Source: Bradyrhizobium sp. ISRA464 (GTDB lineage: Bacteria > Pseudomonadota > Alphaproteobacteria > Rhizobiales > Xanthobacteraceae). Taken from it: 64,000 nucleotides of DNA. This document shows positions 38,786 to 48,470 of this stretch, piece by piece. Within the stretch, counting starts at the first letter, position 1. Each line of letters opens with the position of its first letter. The position numbers were made by a program, and so were the translations under genes. The notes under the pieces were generated by a model, which was not told the origin of the DNA, did not search any database, and saw only the letters and a list, made by a program, of their open reading frames with translations. The stretch spans positions 8,012,501-8,076,500 of the forward strand of contig NZ_CP094526.1 of the NCBI RefSeq assembly GCF_029910095.1. Reading direction: 5' to 3'.

Positions 38786-41398
38786 TCAATAATCCTTCAG
38801 CAGCCGCTCGATGTAATCGAGCTCGGTCTGCGGCCGTGACGGATCGGCGAGGCGGCGGCGCAGCTCCTCGAGGATCCGGCGCACGCGCTGCACGTCGATC
38901 TCGCCCGGGATCTTCACCGTGTAATCATCGCCGAATTCGCGGCCATGCAGCGGCCGGCCCAGCGGGTCGGTCTGGTTGCCGCCGCTTTGCTGGCGGCCGG
39001 CGCGGTTGCCGGGGCTGTTGCCTTGCTGGTCGCCATCGCCCTGCTGCATGGCCTCGGCAAGGCTCTGGGCGCCCTTGCGCAGCGCGTCCAGCGCGCGTCC
39101 CTGCGAATCCACCGCGCCGTCGGCATTGCCCTCGCCGAGCCGCCCGGTGGCATCGCCCATCGCGGAATCGGCCTGATCGAGCCCGTCGCCGTCATCGGCC
39201 TGGTCGCCGCTTTGCTCGCCCTGTTGTCCCTGTTGTCCCTGCTGCGCCTGATCGCCGCGCTGGCCCTTCTGGCCGCGCTGATCCGGTCCCATGCCGCGCT
39301 TGGCGAGCTCCTCCTGCAGCTTCTTCAACCGGTCGCGCAGCGCCTGCTGATCCTGCTGCAGATCGGACATCGACTGGTCGCCCTGCTTGCCGCGCATGCG
39401 GTCACGCCGGGAATCCTGGCCCTGCTTGAAGGTCCGGTCGCGCAACTGCTGCTGCTTGCGGATCATGTCGCCGAGCTCGTTGAGCGACTGCTCCATGTCG
39501 TTGTCGCCCTGCCCCGGCTGCGCCATTTGCAGGTTTTCCAGCATCTGCTGCATCTGATCGAGGAGCTGCTTCGCAGCCTCCTTGTCGCCGGAGCGCGATA
39601 GCCGCTCCATGCGGTCCAGCATGTTCTTCAGATCCTGCTGGCTCAGCATCTTCGTGTTGGGATCGAGCGGCCGTGCCAGGGCTTGCGGATTATTGCGGTA
39701 TTGCTCGGCGAGCTCGCGCAGGAAATTGTCCAGCGCCGCGCGCAGATTGTCGGTCAGCTTCTTGATCTCCTCGTCGCTCGCGCCGCGCTCCAGCGCTTGC
39801 TTGAGGGCGTCCTGCGCCGCACGCAGCGCCTTGTCGACGTCGGAGATGTTGCCGTCCTCGATGGTGACGGCCAGCGCCCACAGGCTGGCGACGACCTCGC
39901 GCAGCTGGTCGTCGGTGCGCGCCGCCTCGAGTTGCCGGCTCACATTGTAGAGGCCGAGATAATAGCCGGCCTCCGGCGTGAACATCTCGGGCGCGATCAT
40001 CAGCGCGTCGAGCGCGGCGAACACCTGCCCGTTCTGGTTGGCGTCCAGCGCCAGGATCCGGCGCTGCTCGATCAATGCGCGCGCGAGCGGCTTGGTGAAC
40101 ACGCGCTCGGGCAGCCGCATGTTGAACGGCTCGCTCTTGCCTTCGTTGCCGGCCTCATCCTTCGCCGTCAATGTCAGCGTCACCTCGGCGCCGGCGTAGG
40201 GATCCTCACTGAGATCCTTCACGGTCTGGCCGACGCCGTTGCGGGTCCGCGCGTTCGGCAGCACCAGCGGGAATTGCGGCGGCTCGAACAACGGCCGCGG
40301 CGCCGCAGCCTTATCGCCGTCGCGGCTCGGGTCTTTCGGCGCCTCGCTCGGACGCGCCGTGAATTGCGCATGGGCTTCGCTGACGCCGTAATCGTCCTCG
40401 AGCCTGTAGGACATCTGCAGCGCGCCATGCGCCTGCCGCTCCGGATCCTTGGCGAGCGCGATGCTCGGCGGACGGTCGGGGATCGCGGTGAACTTCCACT
40501 GCGGCTGCCCGGCCGGCGCCCGGACATGAGCGGTGCCGTCGCCGGCGATCTTGAAATGGCGCTCGCTGGTGCCCTTGGGCGCCTCCTCGGCGGCCGCGAC
40601 CTCGGTCACGCCGCCGCCGGCCACGACGTCAATGGCGCCGCCGCTGGAGCGCACCAGGAGCGTGCTGCCGACCGGCACCGCCAGCGGGCCATTGTCGGCC
40701 GCGGCGGCGTCCTTGTTGGCGTTCGACAGGATGATCGGCGGCTTGCCGGTGTAGTTCGGCGGCGTCACCCAGGCGTCGACGCGGATGTTGGCCGGCGTCA
40801 TGATGCCGTTCCAGTCGAAGGCCGAGGCGACGCGCAGACCGCGCTCGTCGCCGGCTGCGATATAGGTCGCGACCATCATCACGATGACGAGCGCGCGCAG
40901 CGCCCAGGGATCGTGGAGCGCGACGCGCGGCTGCGGCAGGCCGGCGCGGATGCGCCTGATCGAGGCCAGCGTGCGCTCGCGCTGCGCCTGCCACAGCGCC
41001 AGCGTGAACGGATCCTGCATCGTGAGCGTGTCGGACAGCGTGGTCGCCGGGCGATGGCGGATGCCGGCGCCGCGGTCGAGCCGGCTCAAACCCTCCTCCC
41101 GGGTCGGCCAGCGGAAGCGCACCAGCGGCACCAGCGCCGCCAGCGCGGCGAGCCCGAACAGGGTGGTGCCGGCGACCCGTGCGGCAAACGGCAGCACCAG
41201 CCACAGCCCGGCCCATGATGCGACCAGGAACAGACCGCCGACCGTGAGGAACCGCGCCAGATGTGGCCAGGCTCGTTCCCACGCGATCGCAAATTTTGCC
41301 CGTTGCAGAGCCTGCGTCAGTTTCAGCCGCGCGATCGCTTCGCTGTCGCGCTCGGCGCGTAACGTATTCTCTGACGGGTCGAGGTTGGCGCCGCTCAA
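38786..41398 (-). CDS. TIGR02302 (DUF4175) family membrane protein
   Basis: 870 residues. Membrane segments lie near 50-75 and 78-95 (TVGGLFLVASWAGLWLVLPF) and 170-187 (ALRALVIVMMVATYIAAG). A large extracytoplasmic domain follows, then a long coiled coil (about 480-700, DLKNMLDRMERLSRSGDKEA) and a Gln/Gly/Asp-rich low-complexity stretch (about 690-790). It ends with a helical tail. TIGR02302 proteins are restricted to Alphaproteobacteria, often near lysA, and have no known function. The ATG at 41398 begins MSGANLDPSE. Confidence 0.9.
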   Translation of the reverse strand: MSGANLDPSENTLRAERDSEAIARLKLTQALQRAKFAIAWERAWPHLARFLTVGGLFLVASWAGLWLVLPFAARVAGTTLFGLAALAALVPLVRFRWPTREEGLSRLDRGAGIRHRPATTLSDTLTMQDPFTLALWQAQRERTLASIRRIRAGLPQPRVALHDPWALRALVIVMMVATYIAAGDERGLRVASAFDWNGIMTPANIRVDAWVTPPNYTGKPPIILSNANKDAAAADNGPLAVPVGSTLLVRSSGGAIDVVAGGGVTEVAAAEEAPKGTSERHFKIAGDGTAHVRAPAGQPQWKFTAIPDRPPSIALAKDPERQAHGALQMSYRLEDDYGVSEAHAQFTARPSEAPKDPSRDGDKAAAPRPLFEPPQFPLVLPNARTRNGVGQTVKDLSEDPYAGAEVTLTLTAKDEAGNEGKSEPFNMRLPERVFTKPLARALIEQRRILALDANQNGQVFAALDALMIAPEMFTPEAGYYLGLYNVSRQLEAARTDDQLREVVASLWALAVTIEDGNISDVDKALRAAQDALKQALERGASDEEIKKLTDNLRAALDNFLRELAEQYRNNPQALARPLDPNTKMLSQQDLKNMLDRMERLSRSGDKEAAKQLLDQMQQMLENLQMAQPGQGDNDMEQSLNELGDMIRKQQQLRDRTFKQGQDSRRDRMRGKQGDQSMSDLQQDQQALRDRLKKLQEELAKRGMGPDQRGQKGQRGDQAQQGQQGQQGEQSGDQADDGDGLDQADSAMGDATGRLGEGNADGAVDSQGRALDALRKGAQSLAEAMQQGDGDQQGNSPGNRAGRQQSGGNQTDPLGRPLHGREFGDDYTVKIPGEIDVQRVRRILEELRRRLADPSRPQTELDYIERLLKDY

Positions 41399-41566
41399 TC
41401 AAATCTCCGGGTTACCGGGCAGGTCAGCCTAGCACAGCGGCGCCATTGAGGCACCCGCTTCGGGGCGTAGCCCACATCGGGAAATACGCATAACACGAAG
41501 GCGTGACTGCGGCGTCTCCACCCCGTAACGTCCCGGCCGAACCATCGCATCAACGTGAGGAACATC

Positions 41567-41947
41567 ATGGACCAGAAAACGCACGACAAGGGGCTTGAGA
41601 TCCGCAAGGCGGTGCTTGGCGAGGCCTATGTCAACAACGCGCTGAAGAATTCCGACAGTTTCAACAAGCCGTTCCAGGAACTCGTCACGGAATATTGTTG
41701 GGGCGCGGTGTGGGGCCGTGAGGAACTGCCGCGCAAGACACGCAGCATGTTGAATCTCGCCATGATCTCGATCCTCAACCGGCCACACGAATTGAAGGCG
41801 CACATCAAGGGCGCGCTGACCAATGGCGTGTCCCGCGACGAGATCCGCGAGATCTTCATGCAGGTGTCGATCTATGCCGGCATCCCTGCCGGCGTCGACA
41901 GCTTCCGCATCGCGCGCGAAGTGTTCGCCGAACTCGACAAGGCCTGA
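41567..41947 (+). CDS. carboxymuconolactone decarboxylase family protein
   Basis: 126 residues, the full CMD fold. Residues such as QELVTEYCWGAVWGREELPR and LNRPHELKAHIKGALTNGVS, with EIREIFMQVSIYAGIPAGVD, match 4-carboxymuconolactone decarboxylase (PcaC)-like proteins. No other protocatechuate-pathway gene is near, so a general CMD function is as likely. ATG at 41567 with GAGG upstream; an earlier GTG at 41555 is less likely. The following 230 bp holds repeats. Confidence 0.88.
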   Translation: MDQKTHDKGLEIRKAVLGEAYVNNALKNSDSFNKPFQELVTEYCWGAVWGREELPRKTRSMLNLAMISILNRPHELKAHIKGALTNGVSRDEIREIFMQVSIYAGIPAGVDSFRIAREVFAELDKA

Positions 41948-42180
41948 GAAGGCGCTGCTCCCTCGTTGTCGTCCGGGGCAAGCAAAGAGGCGCGCGAATG
42001 CGCGCCCGATGCCAGGCTCCGCGCGACCCGGGACCATAACCGCAGCGTGTTGTCAGCGGCTGTGGCCTCGGCTGAACAAGACAATTCGGTCCTGGGGTTA
42101 CGGGTTCCTGCTTTCGCGGGAGCGACATCGAATCCGGGGCAGGCTGCTTTACGCGCAACAACGTACAGAGGAAACGATCA

Positions 42181-43092
42181 ATGGATATCGGATTCATCGG
42201 CCTCGGGAAGATGGGCTTCCCGATGGCGCGCCGGCTGATCGAGGCCGGTCACAAGCTGACCGTGTTCGACACCCGCAAGGACGCCGTCGACCAGCTCGTC
42301 GCACTCGGCGCGGCGGCGGGATCGTCGCCGAAGGACATCGCCGACCGCGTCGAGACCGTGATGGCGAGCCTGCCGTCGCTGCAGGCTTCGCTCGACGTCG
42401 CCACCGGCCCCGGCGGCGTGATCGAGGGCACGCGCGTCAAACGCTTCATCGATCTCTCGACCGTCGGCTCGCAGATGGCGGTCCGGATCCACGATCTGCT
42501 GGCGAAGAAGAACATCGTGCAGATCGACAGCCCGGTCTCCGGCGGCGTCGCCGGCGCCGAGAAGGGCACGTTGGCGGTGATGGTGTCGGGCCCGAAGGCT
42601 GATTTCGAGCTGGTGAAGCCGGCGCTCGACATCATCGGCAAGGTGTTCTTCATCGGCACCAAGCCGGGCTCCGGCCAGACCATGAAGCTCGCCAACAACT
42701 TCCTGTCGGCGACCGCGATGGTCGCGACCTCGGAAGCGGTGGTGATGGGCGTGAAGTCGGGACTCGATCCGGCCGTGATGATCGACGTCATCAATGCGGG
42801 CTCGGGGCTGAACACCGCGAGCCGCGACAAGTTTCCGCGCTCGGTGCTGCCGCGCAGCTTCGACTTCGGCTTCGCCACCGGACTGATGGTGAAGGACGTG
42901 CGGCTGGCGGTCGAGGAGATGAGGTCGCTCGGATTGTCGATGGAGGTCGCGGAAGCGGTCGGCCGGCTCTGGGAGGTCATCATCCGTGAGGAGGGGCCGG
43001 AGTCGGATTTCACCGCCGCGATTAAGCCGATCGAGAAGGCGGCGGGCGTGATCGTCGGCGGCGGAAAGGGCGGCGCGCACGCGGCGAAGTAA
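42181..43092 (+). CDS. 3-hydroxyisobutyrate dehydrogenase family NAD(P)-dependent oxidoreductase
   Basis: 303 residues. N-terminal dinucleotide motif GFIGLGKMGFPMARRL, then the substrate motif DSPVSGGVAGAEKGTLAVMV, and the catalytic Lys in GSGQTMKLANNFL (near 170). These are the beta-hydroxyacid dehydrogenase signatures. The group covers hydroxyisobutyrate, tartronate-semialdehyde and related substrates; the substrate here is unknown. AGAGGAAACGATCA gives a good ribosome-binding site. Confidence 0.9.
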   Translation: MDIGFIGLGKMGFPMARRLIEAGHKLTVFDTRKDAVDQLVALGAAAGSSPKDIADRVETVMASLPSLQASLDVATGPGGVIEGTRVKRFIDLSTVGSQMAVRIHDLLAKKNIVQIDSPVSGGVAGAEKGTLAVMVSGPKADFELVKPALDIIGKVFFIGTKPGSGQTMKLANNFLSATAMVATSEAVVMGVKSGLDPAVMIDVINAGSGLNTASRDKFPRSVLPRSFDFGFATGLMVKDVRLAVEEMRSLGLSMEVAEAVGRLWEVIIREEGPESDFTAAIKPIEKAAGVIVGGGKGGAHAAK

Positions 43093-43100
43093 AACGCCTA

Positions 43101-43181
43101 GCCGGATGGAGCGTAGCGCAATCCGGGTTCGACTCGATAGCTCTATGGACCGTCCCGGATTTCGCTTCGCTCCATCCGGGC
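43101..43181. repeat. palindromic intergenic repeat (GCCGGATGGAGCG type)
   Basis: Arms GCCGGATGGAGCGTAGCG (43101-43118) and CGCTTCGCTCCATCCGGGC (43163-43181), nearly perfect inverses. It is a variant of the repeat at 11,363. It separates convergent genes and may act as a terminator for both. Confidence 0.8.
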
Positions 43182-43188
43182 TACGGCC

Positions 43189-44454
43189 TCACAGCCACGG
43201 CGCCGGCTTGTCCATCGCAATCAGCGCGTCGACGTCGATGCGCGGGCGGACCACGGCATACTGGTCATCCTTGACCAGCACTTCCGGCACCAGCGCCCGT
43301 GTGTTGTAGGTGCCCGACTGCACCGCGCCATAGGCGCCGGCGGTCATGATCGCCAGCAGATCACCGGCCTTCGGCTGCGGCAGCGTTCGATCCAGAGCAA
43401 GGTAATCGCCGGTCTCGCAGACCGGGCCGACCACATCGGCGACGATGGTCGGCGCGCCCTTCGCCGGCTCGCGCACCGGGAGGATGTCGTGATGCGCCTC
43501 GTACAGCGTCGGACGGATCAGATCGTTCATCGCGGCGTCGATGATGACGAAGTTCTTCGCCTCGCCCTGCTTCACATAGATCACGCGGGCAACGAGGATG
43601 CCGGCATTGCCGACGATCATGCGGCCGGGCTCGAACATCAGCGTGCAGCCGAGATTGTGCGTCACGCGCTTGACCATCGCGGCATAGGCGTCGGGCGCCG
43701 GCGGTGCGGCGCGGTCCATATAATAGGGAATGCCGAGGCCACCGCCGAAGTCGATATGCGAGATGGTGTGGCCGTCGGCGCGCAGCGTCTGCACGAATTC
43801 GGCGAGCAGCCTGAAGGCGGTCTCGAGCGGTCCGAGATCGGTGATCTGGCTGCCGATATGGACGTCGGTGCCGGTCACCTTGATGCCGGGCAGCTTCGCC
43901 GCGCGGGCATAGACCTCGCGCGCCCGGGCAATCGGAATGCCGAACTTGTTCTCCGACTTGCCGGTCGAGATCTTCGCATGCGTGCCGGCGTCGACGTCGG
44001 GATTGACCCGCACCGAGATGCGCGCGGTCTTGCCCATCTCGACTGCGAGCCGCGACAAGAGCTCGAGCTCCGGCTCGGACTCGATGTTGATGCAAAGGAT
44101 ATCGGCCGCGAGCGCGGCGCGCAGCTCGGCCTCGGTCTTGCCGACGCCGGAGAACAGGATCTTGGAGGCCGGGAAGCCCGCCGCCAGCGCCCGCTTCAGC
44201 TCGCCGCCCGACACCACGTCGGCGCCGGCGCCGAGCTTCGCCAGCGTGCGCAGCACCGACTGGTTGGAGTTCGCCTTCATGGCGTAGCAGACGAGGGTCT
44301 TCTCGCCGGCGAAGGCCTCGGTGAAGACGCGGTAGTGCCGCTCCAGCGTCGCCGTCGAATAGCAGTAGAACGGCGTGCCGATGGCTTCCGCGAGCTCAAT
44401 GAGATTGACCGCCTCGGCGTGCAGCACACCGTTGCGATAGTCGAAATGGTTCAT
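43189..44454 (-). CDS. lysA: diaminopimelate decarboxylase
   Basis: 421 residues. Makes L-lysine from meso-diaminopimelate. Fold type III PLP enzyme: K60 in CYAMKANSNQ, then HIGSQITDL and GGGLGIPYY (PLP phosphate), EPGRMIVGNAG, and the active-site Cys in GPVCETGDYLA. The C-terminus AMDKPAPWL is typical. It follows the lipoprotein gene by eight bases and argH farther upstream, the usual order. Confidence 0.97.
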   Translation of the reverse strand: MNHFDYRNGVLHAEAVNLIELAEAIGTPFYCYSTATLERHYRVFTEAFAGEKTLVCYAMKANSNQSVLRTLAKLGAGADVVSGGELKRALAAGFPASKILFSGVGKTEAELRAALAADILCINIESEPELELLSRLAVEMGKTARISVRVNPDVDAGTHAKISTGKSENKFGIPIARAREVYARAAKLPGIKVTGTDVHIGSQITDLGPLETAFRLLAEFVQTLRADGHTISHIDFGGGLGIPYYMDRAAPPAPDAYAAMVKRVTHNLGCTLMFEPGRMIVGNAGILVARVIYVKQGEAKNFVIIDAAMNDLIRPTLYEAHHDILPVREPAKGAPTIVADVVGPVCETGDYLALDRTLPQPKAGDLLAIMTAGAYGAVQSGTYNTRALVPEVLVKDDQYAVVRPRIDVDALIAMDKPAPWL

Positions 44455-44462
44455 GGGAGGAT

Positions 44463-44738
44463 TTAATTACCGAGCAGCGGATCGAGGATAAAGGACTTCT
44501 TGCTGCCTTTCGGCGCGCTCGGCCCGGCATCCGCTCCATAGGTCGGGTTGAACACGCTAGGCTGGCTGGCGCGCTCGGTCTCGGTATCGCCGTTCACCTG
44601 CGCGGTCGGAGCGGCGTTCGACGCCGTCGGCGGCAGGTCGAGCGGTCCCTTGCGGCCGCAGCCGCCGAGCGCGAGCGCGGCTGCGCTCAGCACAATGATG
44701 GCCCATCCCGACGGGGTTAGGCTTGTCTTGCTGGTCAC
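44463..44738 (-). CDS. lptM: small lipoprotein, LptM/YifL-like
   Basis: 91 residues from a GTG at 44738 (GGGGA eight bases upstream); an ATG at 44768 would add ten residues. The signal IIVLSAAALALGGCGRKGPLDLP has the lipobox LGGC and the CGRKGPL motif of LptM, which helps LptD oxidation and LPS transport at the outer membrane. The rest is Pro/Ser-rich. Between argH and lysA it is in the usual place. Confidence 0.85.
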   Translation of the reverse strand: MTSKTSLTPSGWAIIVLSAAALALGGCGRKGPLDLPPTASNAAPTAQVNGDTETERASQPSVFNPTYGADAGPSAPKGSKKSFILDPLLGN

Positions 44739-44830
44739 GACGAAAATCCCCAATTCGGGCTGCACCATACAAACATTGCCACGCTCTGGCGAGACCCGGG
44801 CGGCCTCGAAATGACAGCGAAATTTTCCGT

Positions 44831-46228
44831 TCAGCCCAATTTTCGCTCTTTTTCCAGCCGCTTGGCCCAGGCCCTGGCCTGCGCGAGCACATTCTTCGGC
44901 GCCGTGCCGCCGAACGAGGTCCGGCTCTTCACCGACGACTCGACAGACAGCACCTTCAGCGCATCCGCGGTGATCCTGGGCTCAACCTCCTGCATCGCCG
45001 CAAGCGGCAGCTCATGCAGCGCCACGCCCTGTTTCGAGGCGAGTGCGACAATGCGCCCGGTGACGTGGTGGGCGTCGCGGAACGGCATTTTCAGGGCGCG
45101 CACCAGCCAATCGGCGAGGTCGGTCGCGGTGGCGTAGCCCTCGCCGGCGGCGGCCTTCATCCGGGCCTCGTCGGGCACCAGGTCCTCGACCATGCCGGTC
45201 ATGGCGCGGATCGCGAGCGAGAGCGCGGCGAACGCTTCCATGGCGCCCTGCTTGTCCTCCTGCATGTCCTTTTGATAGGCGAGCGGCAGGCCCTTCATCA
45301 CGATCAGGAGCGCGGTCAGCGCACCGATCACGCGGCCGGTCTTGGCGCGCACCAGCTCGGCCGCGTCCGGGTTGCGCTTCTGCGGCATGATCGAGGAGCC
45401 GGTGGTGAACTTGTCGCTCAGCCTGACCAGGCCGACCAGCGGCGAGGTCCAGATCACGATCTCCTCGGCAAAACGTGACATGTGCACCGCGCAGATCGCG
45501 GCCGCCGACAGCGTCTCCAGCACGAAGTCGCGGTCGGACACCGCGTCGAGCGAATTGGCCATGGGCCGGTCGAAGCCGAGCGCCTTGGCGGTGGCGGCGC
45601 GGTCGATCGGAAACGAGGTGCCGGCGAGCGCGGCAGCACCCAGCGGCGATTCGTTCAACCGCTTGCGCGCATCGGCAAAGCGGCCGCGGTCGCGGCCGGC
45701 CATCTCGACATAGGCGAGCAGATGGTGGCCGAAGGTCACCGGCTGTGCGGTCTGCAGATGGGTGAAGCCGGGCATGACGGTTCCGGCATGCTCCTCTGCG
45801 CGGGCCACCAGCGCCTTCTGGAACGCAGCCAGCGCCGCATCTGTTTCGTCGATCGTGTCGCGCACATAGAGACGGAAATCGGTCGCGACCTGATCGTTGC
45901 GCGAGCGCGCGGTGTGCAGCCGGCCCGCGGCCGGGCCGATCAGCTCGGACAGCCGCGACTCGACATTCATATGGATGTCCTCGAGCGCGCGCTTGAAGTC
46001 GAAATCGCCCTTGCCGATCTCTGACAAAATCGTGTCTAGACCTTTGCGGATATTTTTCGCATCAGCAGCAGTGATGATGCCTTGCGCGGCCAGCATGGCG
46101 GCGTGGGCCTTGGACGCGGCGACGTCCTGGGCATAAAGGTGACGGTCGACGTCGATGGAGACGTTGATTTCCTCCATGATCGCGTCGGGACGTTCAGAGA
46201 ACCGGCCGCCCCACATCTTGTTGCTCAT
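44831..46228 (-). CDS. argH: argininosuccinate lyase
   Basis: 465 residues. Last step of arginine synthesis, fumarate release. Fumarase/ASL signature [16 protein letters not shown], with [19 protein letters not shown] and [20 protein letters not shown]. The ATG at 46228 ([10 protein letters not shown]) is clearly the start. Divergent from tlpA, with about 115 bp between. Confidence 0.97.
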   Translation of the reverse strand: MSNKMWGGRFSERPDAIMEEINVSIDVDRHLYAQDVAASKAHAAMLAAQGIITAADAKNIRKGLDTILSEIGKGDFDFKRALEDIHMNVESRLSELIGPAAGRLHTARSRNDQVATDFRLYVRDTIDETDAALAAFQKALVARAEEHAGTVMPGFTHLQTAQPVTFGHHLLAYVEMAGRDRGRFADARKRLNESPLGAAALAGTSFPIDRAATAKALGFDRPMANSLDAVSDRDFVLETLSAAAICAVHMSRFAEEIVIWTSPLVGLVRLSDKFTTGSSIMPQKRNPDAAELVRAKTGRVIGALTALLIVMKGLPLAYQKDMQEDKQGAMEAFAALSLAIRAMTGMVEDLVPDEARMKAAAGEGYATATDLADWLVRALKMPFRDAHHVTGRIVALASKQGVALHELPLAAMQEVEPRITADALKVLSVESSVKSRTSFGGTAPKNVLAQARAWAKRLEKERKLG

Positions 46229-46343
46229 GACTTCTCGCTCACGACTTTGTATTTGAGGCCTCGCCGTTTCGTGCCGGAGCGGCGAAACAGCGTGGCGGTT
46301 CCGATCGTAATTCCCGGCACTGCATAGCCATAACTGCCCCAGG

Positions 46344-47021
46344 ATGACAAACGATATGCCCGAGACGACCCCACCCAAGCCCGCCGCCACGCGTCGGATT
46401 CCGCTCGTGTTGGGCGCGGTGCTGATTGGAGCCGTCATCGGCTATGTCGCGGTCTCGAACCTCAAGCGCCCCACCGGCGACGTGGCCTGCAACGGGGCGG
46501 TGGATCTCGCGAAGAAGATCGCCCCGTTGGCCCACGGCGAGGTCGCGGCGCTGACCATGGCGACCACTCCGCTCCGCCTGCCCGACCTCGCCTTCGAGGA
46601 CGCCAACGGCCAGCCGAAGAAGCTCTCGGACTGGCGCGGCAAGACGGTGCTGGTGAACCTGTGGGCGACCTGGTGCGTGCCCTGCCGCAAGGAGATGCCG
46701 GCGCTCGACAGCCTGCAGGCCAAGCTCGCCGGCAAGGATTTCGAGGTGGTCGCGATCAACATCGACACCCGCGACCCCGACAAGCCAAAAAACTTCCTGA
46801 AAGACGCCAATTTGACCCATCTCAGCTATTTCAGCGACCAGAAAGCCAAGGTTTTTCAGGATCTTAAGAACATAGGCAAGGCGTTGGGCATGCCGACCTC
46901 CGTGCTGGTCGACGCCAAGGGCTGCGAAATTGCCAATATCGCCGGGCCCGCCGAATGGGCCAGCGACGATGCCATCAAGCTGCTCAAGGCCGCGGTGCAG
47001 CCGGCCCCGGCGGGATTCTAG
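46344..47021 (+). CDS. tlpA: thiol:disulfide interchange protein TlpA
   Basis: 225 residues. A membrane-anchored periplasmic thioredoxin-like protein that reduces Cu-site cysteines for cytochrome oxidase assembly in Bradyrhizobium. One N-terminal membrane helix ([17 protein letters not shown], 21-37), active site WCVPC (110-114), and the cis-Pro MPTSVLVD. Strong likeness to the B. japonicum protein from memory. A second ATG (46356) is possible. Confidence 0.95.
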   Translation: MTNDMPETTPPKPAATRRIPLVLGAVLIGAVIGYVAVSNLKRPTGDVACNGAVDLAKKIAPLAHGEVAALTMATTPLRLPDLAFEDANGQPKKLSDWRGKTVLVNLWATWCVPCRKEMPALDSLQAKLAGKDFEVVAINIDTRDPDKPKNFLKDANLTHLSYFSDQKAKVFQDLKNIGKALGMPTSVLVDAKGCEIANIAGPAEWASDDAIKLLKAAVQPAPAGF

Positions 47022-47024
47022 ATC

Positions 47025-47213
47025 TCAGGCCGTGACGTTGAGGTTGCCGCCGACGCCGGCCGCCAGATTGGCGGTCGAGGGCGCGCCGAGCAGGGTCTGA
47101 ACCGCGAATTTTTCCGCATCGAGGTTCTGCTTGGTCAGCCGTGTCGCGATCTGGCCCTGCAGGTTGCCCTGCTGCATCGACAGGATGCTGGTGACCATGC
47201 TCATCGTGTCCAT
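47025..47213 (-). CDS. YjfB-like putative motility protein
   Basis: 62 residues: MDTMSMVTSILSMQQGNLQG followed by amphipathic helix and a Gly/Asn tail. It matches the short YjfB/putative motility protein family (PF14070) in pattern; function unknown. The ATG at 47213 is better than the TTG at 47228. It converges with tlpA, three bases apart. Confidence 0.75.
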   Translation of the reverse strand: MDTMSMVTSILSMQQGNLQGQIATRLTKQNLDAEKFAVQTLLGAPSTANLAAGVGGNLNVTA

Positions 47214-47333
47214 ACGCGGTATTCCCAAGTCCGGCTTACAAGTCCGGCTTGGCGTAGCGCGACGAAGTTAACGGCGGGTAATGGCGCGCCGCGTCAGGCT
47301 GACGCGGTGTCCGTATGAGCACTGATCGCAGGA

Positions 47334-48215
47334 TTACCGCGTCGGGACCGGCTTGTCGCCGCGATAGTCGTAGAAGCCGCGCTGGGTTTTGCGCCCGAGC
47401 CAGCCGGCTTCGACATACTTCACCAGCAGCGGACACGGCCGGTACTTGGAGTCGGCCAACCCCTCATGCAGCACCTGCATGATCGACAGGCAGGTGTCGA
47501 GGCCGATGAAATCGGCGAGCTCGAGCGGCCCCATCGGGTGATGCGCACCGAGCTTCATCGCGGCGTCGATCGCCTCGACGTTCCCGACGCCCTCGTAAAG
47601 CGTGTAGATCGCCTCGTTGATCATCGGCAGCAGGATGCGATTGACGATGAAGGCAGGGAAGTCCTCCGACACCGCAACCTGCTTGCCGAGCTTGGCAACG
47701 AAGGCCTTGGCGGTGTCGAACGTCACGTCGTCGGTCGCGATGCCGCGGATCAGCTCGACGAGCTCCATCACCGGCACCGGATTCATGAAGTGAATGCCGA
47801 TGAAGCGTTCGGGACGATCGGTCGACGCCGCGAGCCGCGTGATCGAGATCGATGACGAGTTGGAGGCGATGATTGCCTCGGGCTTCAGCACCGCGCAGAT
47901 CTCATGGAAGATCTTGCGCTTGGTTTCTTCCTTCTCGACCGCGGTCTCGATCACGAGATCGCAGTCCGCCAGCGCATCGAGCGTCTCGGCGGGAGTGATG
48001 CGGTCGAGCGCCTGCTTGCGCTCGGCGTCGCTGATGGTCTTCTTGGCGACCTGACGGGTCAGATGGCCGTTGATGGTCGCGAGCCCCGACTTCAGCCGCT
48101 CGGCGGACACGTCATTGAGCACCACGTCGAAGCCGGCCAGCGCGGCCACATGCGCAATGCCGTTGCCCATCTGGCCCGCACCGATCACGCCGACTTTCTT
48201 GATTGCCACCGTCAT
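47334..48215 (-). CDS. hbd: 3-hydroxybutyryl-CoA dehydrogenase
   Basis: 293 residues. NAD motif VGVIGAGQMGNGIA (8-21), catalytic His in IGIHFMNPVPVMELVE and the partner Glu in LVELIRG, SEDFPAFIVNRILLPMINEA, and the C-terminal GFYDYRG. It oxidises 3-hydroxyacyl-CoA in fatty-acid or PHB metabolism. ATG at 48215 with GGTGGATG upstream. Same direction as and next after etfBA, in keeping with beta-oxidation electron transfer. Confidence 0.94.
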   Translation of the reverse strand: MTVAIKKVGVIGAGQMGNGIAHVAALAGFDVVLNDVSAERLKSGLATINGHLTRQVAKKTISDAERKQALDRITPAETLDALADCDLVIETAVEKEETKRKIFHEICAVLKPEAIIASNSSSISITRLAASTDRPERFIGIHFMNPVPVMELVELIRGIATDDVTFDTAKAFVAKLGKQVAVSEDFPAFIVNRILLPMINEAIYTLYEGVGNVEAIDAAMKLGAHHPMGPLELADFIGLDTCLSIMQVLHEGLADSKYRPCPLLVKYVEAGWLGRKTQRGFYDYRGDKPVPTR

Positions 48216-48371
48216 CTTGTCATCCACCGGAACGGCGCGCACATCGCGCCTGCCCAATCCCAACGATACCCGAAGCGAAGCCTTCCGGGTGCCCTATTCG
48301 CCGGAAAACTGACCCCTCTGAGCTCATGATGCAGCAAGGATGCGCATCATGCCTCCATCTCTTTGTTTGAG

Positions 48372-48412
48372 CACGACCTTTTCGGGAAACCGGTTCCCGC
48401 TTTCTCAAGACC
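48372..48412. repeat. intergenic repeat with ACCGGTT core
   Basis: TTTTCGGGAAACCGGTTCCC is a near match to the repeat at 31,373. It lies in the 255-bp gap between etfA and the dehydrogenase, which has no gene. Confidence 0.6.
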
Positions 48413-48420
48413 ATGCCCCG

Positions 48421-48461
48421 AAAATAATAACACCGGCCGGAGCTTACCCATCCGGCCGGTG
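48421..48461 (-). terminator. intrinsic terminator of etfBA
   Basis: On the minus strand CACCGGCCGGA, nine bases, TCCGGCCGGTG, then TTATTATTTT. A strong stem with a T-rich tail ten nt after the etfA stop, so it is a well-formed terminator. Confidence 0.88.
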
Positions 48462-48470
48462 CCTTGTCGC

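Noticed and set aside
39683..41218. A 511-residue frame opposite TIGR02302
   Set aside because: Shadow of the real gene, dominated by Arg/Gly/His.
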